A DNA stretch of 8,043 nucleotides from Thermoplasmatota archaeon (lineage in GTDB: Archaea; Thermoplasmatota; E2; DHVEG-1). Both the position numbers and the translations under genes were made by a program. The stretch is taken from positions 1 through 8,043 of the forward strand of contig JALHTX010000382.1 in assembly GCA_022866015.1 (NCBI GenBank), in the 5' to 3' direction. A model generated the notes under the pieces. It made no database searches. It was given only the letters and a program-made list of their open reading frames with translations, and had not been told where the DNA came from. Positions 1 to 6,229 of this stretch are shown here, piece by piece. How positions within the stretch are numbered: the first letter of the stretch is position 1; every line of letters begins with the position of its first letter.

Positions 1-1
1 A

Positions 2-1213
2 AAACAAATACAATGGCAGGTACCAGAAGCACCACGTTTCTTTGAAGCAATGCTAAGAGGTAGACATTATGATGAACTACGTCCAATTACATCACGTATA
101 TGTGGTATCTGCAGTATTGGGCATTCCCTTGCAAGTCTAAAAGCAACTGAAGATGCACTTGATATAAAAATTTCAGCTCAATCTCAAATTCTACGCAGAC
201 TAGCAATAAATGCAGAAAACATGCAAAGCCATATTCTTCATATAGGCTATCTTGCAGTACCAGACTTACTTGGTGTAGGAAGTGTTTTCCCACTTGCAGG
301 AAGCAAACATCAAGATATACTTTTAAAAATTGTAAAACTTCACCGCATTTCAAATGAAATGTCTGATCTAATATGCGGAAGAACTACACATCCAATTCGC
401 CTTGTAGTTGGTGGTTTTTCAATGGTTCCAAATAAAAAACAACTAATAGATCTTAGAAAAAAACATGAAGACTCAATAAAACCCACTAAAGAAGTCGCAG
501 AAGTAATACTAAGTTTAGCTGATAAAATACCAGATTTCACCCGTGAAACAGAATATATCGGTCTTAGCTCAAATGAAGAATATGCACTTTATGATGGATG
601 CATTAATTCTACAGATACAGGTGCTTTTAAAGATTACAAAAACTACAAAAAAATAATGCAGGAATACATTGTTTCACAATCAACAGCAAAATATGCAAAA
701 CATGCTCGCAAATCATATATGGTTGGCGCCCTTGCTCGCTATAACCTAAATAGCAAACAACTTCATCCACTAGCACAAGAAATAGCAAAAATGTTTGAAT
801 TCAAACCAATTTGCTTTAATCCATTTATGAACAACATTGCTCAACTAGTAGAATTTGTACATAACATCGAAGATTCAATAATTCAAGTTGATAAACTATT
901 AAAAAAAGGAATAAAAGAAGAAAAATCAATTAAACCAAAAAAAGACACAGGACAAGGCGTTGGAATAGTTGAAGTACCACGTGGGATACTATTACATGAT
1001 TATACAATTAAAAATAATATATGTACAAAGGCAAACTGTATAATTCCTACAAATCAAAACCATGCAAACATACAACATGATATGGAAGAATTTGTACCGC
1101 AGATATTAGATAAATCTGAAAAAGAAATAGAACTAAACCTGGAAATGCTAGTACGTGCATATGACCCATGTATATCATGTAGTACACATTATCTAAAAGT
1201 AAAATTCATCTAA
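2..1213 (+). CDS. [NiFe]-hydrogenase large (alpha) subunit, group 3-like, 5'-truncated by window edge
   Basis: Catalytic subunit of a cytoplasmic [NiFe]-hydrogenase that cleaves or forms H2 at a Ni-Fe(CN)2CO centre. The frame is open from base 2, so the ATG at 50 is internal: the upstream codons read WQVPEAPRFFEAM, a conserved stretch of the family. Counting from base 2 there are 403 residues; about 30-40 N-terminal residues are missing compared with family members of about 430. The two Ni-ligand motifs are intact: the N-terminal RICGICSIGH (C34, C37) and the C-terminal DPCISCSTH (C390, C393, H396). Seven residues (YLKVKFI) follow H396, the short tail normally removed by a maturation protease. 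The C-terminal DPCISC resembles the Pyrococcus sulfhydrogenase alpha subunit (group 3b), whereas RICGIC resembles MvhA-type (3c), so I leave the subgroup open. The small subunit and electron-transfer subunits are presumably upstream. The protease gene follows after 1 nt. Confidence 0.95.
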   Translation, partial: KQIQWQVPEAPRFFEAMLRGRHYDELRPITSRICGICSIGHSLASLKATEDALDIKISAQSQILRRLAINAENMQSHILHIGYLAVPDLLGVGSVFPLAGSKHQDILLKIVKLHRISNEMSDLICGRTTHPIRLVVGGFSMVPNKKQLIDLRKKHEDSIKPTKEVAEVILSLADKIPDFTRETEYIGLSSNEEYALYDGCINSTDTGAFKDYKNYKKIMQEYIVSQSTAKYAKHARKSYMVGALARYNLNSKQLHPLAQEIAKMFEFKPICFNPFMNNIAQLVEFVHNIEDSIIQVDKLLKKGIKEEKSIKPKKDTGQGVGIVEVPRGILLHDYTIKNNICTKANCIIPTNQNHANIQHDMEEFVPQILDKSEKEIELNLEMLVRAYDPCISCSTHYLKVKFI

Positions 1214-1214
1214 A

Positions 1215-1679
1215 ATGAAAAGAATAGGAGTTATTGGCCTTGGAAATCCACTTAGACAAGATGATGGTATAGGAATAAATCTAATTGAAAAACTAATCAG
1301 GAAAAAAAATAATTTTGCAAAAAATATTGAATTTATTGATGGTGGAACAGGTGGTATTTCTCTTGTTCATCTATTTGCAAAATTTGATATTGTTTTATTA
1401 ATCGATGCAATTGATTTTAATGGAAAACCTGGAGATTTTAAATTTTTTAAAATAGATGATAAAGTTTATTCGGATAAAAATATTAATTTTACAACGCATG
1501 AAGTAAATATCTTAAATGTTTTAAAAATATCTGAAAAAATAGATGAAAAACCAGAATTATATATGTTCGGAATTCAACCTAAAAAAATAGGTTTTAAAAA
1601 TAAATTAACAAAAGAATTAGAGAACAAAATAGAATTAATTTTAAGTAAGTTGGAGGAAAAGATAAAAACTTTTTTATAA
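1215..1679 (+). CDS. Hydrogenase maturation protease (peptidase M52 family)
   Basis: Endopeptidase that removes the C-terminal tail of the hydrogenase large subunit after nickel insertion. The 154-aa length is normal for the family. The N-terminus carries the glycine-rich signature GLGNPLRQDDGIG (residues 8-20). The three nickel-sensing ligands known from HybD (Glu16, Asp62, His93) have likely equivalents at D17, D64 (LLIDAID) and H95 (TTHEVN). A FGIQPKKI segment near residue 118 is also typical. The gene begins one base after the hydrogenase stop codon, leaving no room for an independent promoter, and no good Shine-Dalgarno is visible, so translational coupling is likely. The substrate is almost certainly the DPCISCSTH/YLKVKFI junction of the upstream protein. 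The gene is visibly more AT-rich than the hydrogenase, with many AAA, ATA and TTT codons, but nothing suggests it is broken. Confidence 0.93.
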   Translation: MKRIGVIGLGNPLRQDDGIGINLIEKLIRKKNNFAKNIEFIDGGTGGISLVHLFAKFDIVLLIDAIDFNGKPGDFKFFKIDDKVYSDKNINFTTHEVNILNVLKISEKIDEKPELYMFGIQPKKIGFKNKLTKELENKIELILSKLEEKIKTFL

Positions 1680-1707
1680 AAAATAAAAAAGTTATTTTTT
1701 TTATTTT
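1680..1707. terminator. A/T-only inverted repeat between convergent genes, possible bidirectional terminator
   Basis: The arms AAAATAAAAAA (1680-1690) and TTTTTTATTTT (1697-1707) are perfect reverse complements around a 6-base loop. The element sits directly after the protease stop (1677-1679) and includes the stop of the convergent winged-helix gene (1701-1703). On the + strand it ends in a T-run at 1695-1702, and the minus strand also reads a T-run over 1690-1685. Archaeal transcription commonly ends at oligo-T tracts, so the element could serve both directions. An all-A/T stem is weak as RNA structure, so the T-runs are probably the active part. Confidence 0.5.
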
Positions 1708-2108
1708 AACTTAATTTTGAACTGATCGTTGTTTATTATATCGTCTGTAGTATAGATTTTGTCTTCTCTTGCAAGCCAACCAATACCAGAATATGTATCA
1801 TTAGTTTTAAGTCTAGTAATGCGAGGTATTGAGGTTACTTCTACTTCTCTATGAGTTACAAGAACGTTATATATTTTACCAGCAGCATTTCCTATTTTTT
1901 CTGTTAAATTTGTTTCGCTTAACTGGTATTTTTCTCCTGTTTTTGAAATCTTGTTTTCTCTTGCAAGCCAGCCGACTGCAGCGTAAAATTCTTTATCAGT
2001 TAATCTTGTGTTTTTCATCAAAGTTGGCTCTGTTAGAGTACCATATTTATTTAGAGTATTCCATACTTTTCCTGCGCTTTGACCAAATTTTTCAATAGCA
2101 TTAACCAT
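1701..2108 (-). CDS. Tandem double winged-helix protein (DUF2582-like), putative DNA-binding regulator
   Basis: A 135-aa protein made of two copies of a winged helix-turn-helix domain resembling DUF2582, a small family usually seen as one domain of about 65-70 aa. Residues 6-54 and 70-118 align without a gap at an offset of 64: EKFGQSAGKV/EKIGNAAGKI, TRL/TRL, and GWLARENKI/GWLAREDKI. A charged or polar tail of about 15 residues follows. No membrane segment, metal site or ligand domain is visible. Two HTH units in one chain could mimic a dimer and bind a direct or inverted operator; this is inference. The start is supported by GGTGAT at 2120-2115, six bases upstream, which matches the archaeal 16S anti-SD, and by a TATA-like box at 2155-2148. 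It is the last gene of the minus-strand block and converges on the hydrogenase operon. Its targets are unknown. Confidence 0.8.
   Translation of the reverse strand: MVNAIEKFGQSAGKVWNTLNKYGTLTEPTLMKNTRLTDKEFYAAVGWLARENKISKTGEKYQLSETNLTEKIGNAAGKIYNVLVTHREVEVTSIPRITRLKTNDTYSGIGWLAREDKIYTTDDIINNDQFKIKLK
1764..1970. repeat. Internal duplication inside the winged-helix gene (192-bp period)
   Basis: The 15-base string TTCTCTTGCAAGCCA occurs exactly at 1764-1778 and 1956-1970, 192 bp (64 codons) apart. It encodes the conserved (G)WLARE segment of each domain copy. The rest of the two copies has diverged at the DNA level, so the duplication is old or the identity at this block is held by protein-level constraint. 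Confidence 0.75.
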
Positions 2109-2114
2109 TTTTTA

Positions 2115-2120
2115 ATCACC
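2115..2120 (-). promoter_or_regulatory. Ribosome-binding site of the winged-helix gene
   Basis: On the minus strand GGTGAT lies six bases before the ATG at 2108-2106. It matches the archaeal 16S 3'-end complement (GGAGGTGATC). It decides the start codon. Confidence 0.55.
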
Positions 2121-2147
2121 ATCCTCACTTCGCAGTAACGATATGTA

Positions 2148-2155
2148 TATTATAA
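2148..2155 (-). promoter_or_regulatory. TATA-like promoter of the winged-helix gene
   Basis: The minus strand reads TTATAATA here, in the 59-bp gap after the LarA-like gene. A transcription start about 25 bp downstream would fall near 2125, giving a short leader of about 17 nt that contains the GGTGAT site. AT-rich background makes TATA-like strings common, so the support is the spacing. Confidence 0.38.
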
Positions 2156-2167
2156 GAATTGCTATTT

Positions 2168-3418
2168 TTAATAGAATGGTACTGTTAGACCGCCATATGG
2201 CATAAAAATTATCCTTATTTTCTCACCATTTTTTTCTATTTTTTTAACTGCGGCATCTATTGCGTCTTGGATATTTTTAAATGGTTTCATAAAAGCTTTT
2301 TTTACAAGTTCTTCTTTTATATCTGTTACAGCATAGATATCTGCCCATGTTGCAAGCTCTGCTATTTTACCTGATTTATGGTAACCCAATTTGTATTCTT
2401 TTTTAAGCACGTCTAATACTTTTTCGGGTTTATCTGATTTTGATAAAAGTTTTAAAAATTCATCAGGACCAACACCATTATAGCATTTTGATACAAGTAT
2501 TATTACACCATTTTTTTGAAGTGCAAGTTTACCATTTTCAAGGGCTTTTTGAGATTGATATAGATTAATATCCATTGGTGGTGATGCAACAGTTATCACA
2601 ATGTTACCTTTTTTTGTAATAGGTGTACAAAAAAGATTATTTGCATATTCTACTGCTTTATTAAAAGAATCATGCAGGTCGCCAGTTGTAATCTTATACA
2701 ATTTTCCTTCTGGGGTTAAAACAATCTGAATTGAAAAAACATTAACATCTTTTTCAATGAGTTTAACTGAATCTATCATATCTTCGTTTACAGGATTGCC
2801 TTTCAAACCAAGTGCACATGAGTCTTCAGATAATGCAAAAGAATGGTTATGTTCAATTGTTTCATAACCTGCAACTCCTGGTAAAAACGATTTACGCCCA
2901 CCGGTATAACCTGCAAAATAATGTGGTTCTACACTGTTTATCATAGCCACGTTTTTATACTCAAAAATTTTTTTATTAAAATAAACTGGTGTCCCTCTAT
3001 GTGTTTTTCCCACATATTTCATCATTTTTTTATCTTTAGCGTCATGAACAAAAACCTGATCTTTGATTGTTTCAAAGCATTCTCCAAATATAAACTTGAA
3101 TTCTTCATCTGTTGGCTTTTGATGAGAGCCGCATGCAACTATAAAACCAACATCTGGATGATTTGAAAGGATAGGTGTTAAATAAGTAAGTATTTTTGCT
3201 GTTGGCGTAGGTCTAGTACCATCATTTACAATTATAAGTAAACGATCTGAGCTTGATGCAAATTCTTCAAATGATTCTTTTTTTAAAGGATTAAAAAATC
3301 CTTTTTCAAGTATTTTTTCTTCGGGTTCTAGTTTTATATCTGTAGGTTTTAGAATTTCACATTCGTGATCGATATTTAGTAATTTTTTTTCTTTACCGTA
3401 TACAATTGGAATTTGCAT
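2168..3418 (-). CDS. LarA-like nickel-pincer (NPN) 2-hydroxyacid racemase/epimerase homologue
   Basis: A 416-aa member of the LarA (lactate racemase, formerly DUF2088) family. LarA enzymes invert the C2 centre of 2-hydroxyacids by hydride transfer to a covalently bound nickel-pincer nucleotide. Nearly all Lactobacillus LarA catalytic residues have counterparts at a steady offset: D66 and R69 in NDGTRP (D72, R75), H99 in CGSHQKPT (H108), H166 in EPHYFAGYTGG (H174), K176 in GGRKSFLPG (K184, the cofactor lysine), H192 (H200), and Y287/K291 in INLYQSQKAL (Y294, K298). The fold order is complete, with a C-terminal half beginning near residue 270. The homologue family includes racemases for malate, phenyllactate, 2-hydroxyglutarate and other acids, so lactate is not assured. 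LarB, LarC and LarE are not in the window. It lies 34 bp after the acyl-CoA synthetase gene but has no Shine-Dalgarno and probably has its own promoter. Confidence 0.9.
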   Translation of the reverse strand: MQIPIVYGKEKKLLNIDHECEILKPTDIKLEPEEKILEKGFFNPLKKESFEEFASSSDRLLIIVNDGTRPTPTAKILTYLTPILSNHPDVGFIVACGSHQKPTDEEFKFIFGECFETIKDQVFVHDAKDKKMMKYVGKTHRGTPVYFNKKIFEYKNVAMINSVEPHYFAGYTGGRKSFLPGVAGYETIEHNHSFALSEDSCALGLKGNPVNEDMIDSVKLIEKDVNVFSIQIVLTPEGKLYKITTGDLHDSFNKAVEYANNLFCTPITKKGNIVITVASPPMDINLYQSQKALENGKLALQKNGVIILVSKCYNGVGPDEFLKLLSKSDKPEKVLDVLKKEYKLGYHKSGKIAELATWADIYAVTDIKEELVKKAFMKPFKNIQDAIDAAVKKIEKNGEKIRIIFMPYGGLTVPFY

Positions 3419-3440
3419 ATTTAATCTAGATTATTATTGA

Positions 3441-3449
3441 TTATATTAA
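3441..3449 (-). promoter_or_regulatory. TATA-like promoter of the LarA-like gene, leaderless arrangement
   Basis: The 34-bp gap between the synthetase stop and the LarA-like ATG contains TTAATATAA on the minus strand, centred about 26-27 bp upstream of the ATG. No G-rich ribosome-binding sequence exists in the gap. This spacing puts the transcription start at or next to the start codon, the pattern of leaderless archaeal mRNAs. Confidence 0.42.
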
Positions 3450-3452
3450 TAT

Positions 3453-6119
3453 TTATAGTTTGTACTCGACTTTGTATTCACCAGGGTCTCCTGATTCTAC
3501 TTTGAATCCTTTCTCTTTACAAAGTGTAATCATCGGTACATTGTCGTTTAGTACAACTCCTGTAAGTTTTTTTAAGCCTTTATCACGTGCGATTTCAATT
3601 GTGTAATCAAGAAATTCGGAACCTAATCCTTTACGCTGCCATTCATCAGAAACGATTAGTGCATATTCTGCTTCTTCATTTTGACCAGGTGTCATTATAA
3701 TTCTAGAAACACCTAGTATGCGTCTTTTTCCTTTATCCGTTATCTCTGCGACTATTCCTATTTCACGATCATAGTCAATATTACAATAACGTGTTCTCAT
3801 TTCATGTGGTGTATTTTTAATTCTTCTGAAAAATCTGAAGCGAACCGCGTCATCAGAAAAAGTATCAAACATTTCTTGCCACATGTTTTCATCTTCTGGT
3901 TTTATTGGTCTAAGTAAAGCAGATGTTCCATCTTTGAGTTTAATTTTTTTCATGTATTTACTTGGATATCTACTAATTATCATGTGAGGCTTTCCTGCAG
4001 GATTTTCATCGATAACAATTCTTGCATCAACTGCAACTAGTTCATTATCACAGATAATTAATGGATTTATGTCAATTTCAGCAATTTCAGGGTGTTCTTC
4101 GATTAGCTGTGAGAAATTAATCATTGTTTGTTCAACTTTTTCCATATCAGCAGGTGGAATATTTCTGAATCCTTTTAAGAGAGTATATGCTTTTGTTTTT
4201 TCAATGATTCTCTGGGCGATAACCTGATTTAATGGTGGAAAACCAATTGAGAGGTCTTTGAATAACTCTGTGAATATACCGCCCATACCAAATAGTATTA
4301 TTGAACCAAAAACCGGGTCTTTCTTTGAACCGAGTATAAATTCACCACCTTGGGTTTTAGCCATTTTTTGGAGAGTTACTCCCTCAATTGTTGCATTTGG
4401 TACTTTTTCTTTAACCTTTTTCATCATGTTTTTATATGCTTTTCTTACAGATTCTTCGCATTGTAAATCAAGTGCTACACCACCTGAATCACTTTTATGT
4501 GTTATCTGTGGTGATTGGATTTTCATAACAACAGGATAACCAATTTTTTCTGCGACATTTACTGCGTCACTTTCTTTTTTTGCAAAAATGGGTTTAGTGA
4601 TTTTAATATCATATGTTTCAATGAATTCTTTGGCTTCTGATTCGCTTAGAATTGTTCTTTTTTCTTCTTTTACTTTTTTAATTATTTGCTTAAGTTTTTC
4701 TTGCTTTTCTTTATTGTAAACAACTTGTCGTTCTTCAGGTGTTTGAAAGATTAGTTCAAGATTTCTTGCATATCGATAAAGATACATGTATGATTCAACT
4801 GCTTCTTCAGGTGTATTATATGTTGGAACATTATTTTTGTTTAACAAATCCCTTGTAAACTGAACACTTGCTTCACCTGGGAAAGAAGTAAGTATTGGCT
4901 TTGTTGATTTTTTTGAAAGGTCAATTATTCTATCTGCAAGACGGTTTGGATCTGCTACGACTTGAGGTACACAAATCACTAGAATGCTGTCGATATTTTG
5001 ATCATCAAGACATACATCAATTGCTTTTTGGTATACGTTTTCATCACTGTCCCCTATTATGTCTATAGGATTTCCTTTACTCCAGTGAGTTGGTAAAAAT
5101 GAGTTAAGTTTTTGCATTGTTTCATCTGATAGTTTGGCAAGTTTGCCTCCATATTCAATAATTGCATCTGTTGCAAGAACGCCTGGTCCCCCAGCGTTTG
5201 TTATAATTGCAATATTTGGACCGGATGGACGCGGTTGTTTTGCAAGAATTGATGATACATTAAATAAATCCAGAATATTTTTTACACGGACTATTCCTGC
5301 TCGTTTAAATGCAGCGTCATAAATGTAATCTTCACCAGCCATTGCACCTGTGTGAGATGATGCTGCTTTTGCACCTTCTGCAAATCTTCCTGACTTTATA
5401 ACAATAATTGGTTTTACCCTAGCAAATCCACGAGCAGCGCTCATAAATTTACGAGCATTAGTAATTGATTCTGAATACAAAACAATACTTTTTGTGTATA
5501 TATCTCGCCCGAAATAGTCTATTAAATCTCCAAAATCTACATCAAGCATTGAACCAACTGATATAAATGCACTGAAGCCTACTTTTGCAGCAGCTGCCCA
5601 GTCAAGGATTGCTCCACATATTGCACCACTTTGGGAGAATAGTGCGATATTTCCTTTATCAGGCATTGAACCTGCAAATGTTGCATTTAAATTAAGATAT
5701 GGTAAGCTATAACCAACACAGTTTGGCCCTACTATTCTTAATTTATATTTTTCTTTTAGTTCCAAGAGCTTTTGTTCTAGTTTTTTTCCTTCTTCACCTA
5801 TTTCTTTGAAACCTGCTGAAATGATCAATATTCCTTTTACTCCTTTTTTTCCACATTGTTCTATCACATCATATACTACATTTGCAGGCGTTACAATTAT
5901 TGCCAAATCAACTACTTTTGGAACTTCATCTATTGATTTGTATGCAGCTACTCCTTGAATACTTTCTTTTGTTGGATTAACTGGATATACTACTCCATCG
6001 TATCCTGAGCCTATTAAATTTCTAAAAATTCTATAACCTGTTTTTCCCACTTTGTCTGATGCACCTATTACAGCTATACTTTTTGGTTTAAACATTTTAT
6101 CTAGGTTTTCAATACCCAT
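3453..6119 (-). CDS. ADP-forming acyl-CoA (acetyl-CoA) synthetase fused to C-terminal GNAT acetyltransferase (Pat/PatZ-like architecture)
   Basis: An 888-aa fusion. Residues 1-~130 are a CoA-binding Rossmann domain (SIAVIGASDKVGKTGY). Residues ~150-290 and ~300-460 are succinyl-CoA-ligase-like alpha domains. Residues ~490-715 are the ATP-grasp beta part. Residues 728-888 are a GNAT domain with the acetyl-CoA loop QRKGLG (828-833). H256 in SSHTGAMAG and E217 match the phosphohistidine and supporting glutamate (His257/Glu218) of Pyrococcus ACD alpha. H541 in ITHKSDSGGVAL matches the second, beta-subunit histidine. The synthetase part therefore looks able to run acyl-CoA + ADP + Pi to acid + CoA + ATP. 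The length and domain order equal E. coli PatZ (886 aa), a protein lysine acetyltransferase. The actual acyl substrate and GNAT target are unknown. The start is supported by GAAGGG five bases upstream. The neighbouring upstream gene is an HDAC-family deacetylase, which strengthens a protein-acylation role. Confidence 0.93.
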   Translation of the reverse strand: MGIENLDKMFKPKSIAVIGASDKVGKTGYRIFRNLIGSGYDGVVYPVNPTKESIQGVAAYKSIDEVPKVVDLAIIVTPANVVYDVIEQCGKKGVKGILIISAGFKEIGEEGKKLEQKLLELKEKYKLRIVGPNCVGYSLPYLNLNATFAGSMPDKGNIALFSQSGAICGAILDWAAAAKVGFSAFISVGSMLDVDFGDLIDYFGRDIYTKSIVLYSESITNARKFMSAARGFARVKPIIVIKSGRFAEGAKAASSHTGAMAGEDYIYDAAFKRAGIVRVKNILDLFNVSSILAKQPRPSGPNIAIITNAGGPGVLATDAIIEYGGKLAKLSDETMQKLNSFLPTHWSKGNPIDIIGDSDENVYQKAIDVCLDDQNIDSILVICVPQVVADPNRLADRIIDLSKKSTKPILTSFPGEASVQFTRDLLNKNNVPTYNTPEEAVESYMYLYRYARNLELIFQTPEERQVVYNKEKQEKLKQIIKKVKEEKRTILSESEAKEFIETYDIKITKPIFAKKESDAVNVAEKIGYPVVMKIQSPQITHKSDSGGVALDLQCEESVRKAYKNMMKKVKEKVPNATIEGVTLQKMAKTQGGEFILGSKKDPVFGSIILFGMGGIFTELFKDLSIGFPPLNQVIAQRIIEKTKAYTLLKGFRNIPPADMEKVEQTMINFSQLIEEHPEIAEIDINPLIICDNELVAVDARIVIDENPAGKPHMIISRYPSKYMKKIKLKDGTSALLRPIKPEDENMWQEMFDTFSDDAVRFRFFRRIKNTPHEMRTRYCNIDYDREIGIVAEITDKGKRRILGVSRIIMTPGQNEEAEYALIVSDEWQRKGLGSEFLDYTIEIARDKGLKKLTGVVLNDNVPMITLCKEKGFKVESGDPGEYKVEYKL

Positions 6120-6124
6120 AATAT

Positions 6125-6130
6125 CCCTTC
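6125..6130 (-). promoter_or_regulatory. Ribosome-binding site of the synthetase-GNAT gene
   Basis: GAAGGG on the minus strand lies five bases before the ATG at 6119-6117. It supports that start over downstream methionines. Confidence 0.5.
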
Positions 6131-6163
6131 TTACTATTTTGTTTGAATCAATTTGGTTGCCCC

Positions 6164-6173
6164 ATATTTAAAA
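6164..6173 (-). promoter_or_regulatory. TATA-like promoter of the synthetase-GNAT gene
   Basis: The minus strand reads TTTTAAATAT here. A start about 25 bp downstream (near 6142) would give a leader of about 23 nt carrying the GAAGGG site. This suggests the gene can be transcribed separately from the deacetylase, whose stop lies 110 bp upstream. Confidence 0.4.
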
Positions 6174-6210
6174 TTATTTAATAAATTTATTGTATCTATG
6201 ATTAGATTAT

Positions 6211-6229
6211 ATTTTAAAAATTTTGAAAA
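6211..6229 (-). terminator. Possible T-rich terminator of the deacetylase gene
   Basis: Directly after the deacetylase stop the minus strand reads TTTTC followed by AAAATTTTTAAAAT, giving two short T-runs and a small A/T palindrome. Archaeal oligo-T termination could act here, ahead of the promoter-like box of the next gene. The signal is weak in such AT-rich sequence. Confidence 0.28.

Noticed and set aside
1764..1970. Two copies of a 15-bp string as a possible mobile-element or CRISPR-type repeat
   Set aside because: Only two copies, exactly 64 codons apart inside one gene and encoding the same domain motif; internal gene duplication explains it.
1829..2098. An 89-codon leucine/phenylalanine-rich + strand frame that looks like a membrane peptide
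   Set aside because: It is antisense to the tandem winged-helix gene; hydrophobic runs result from reading lysine/glutamate-rich codons in reverse.
4258..4539. A 93-codon + strand open frame inside the synthetase-GNAT gene
   Set aside because: It lies wholly antisense to a strongly supported domain and its translation shows no family-like pattern; it is a shadow of the real frame.
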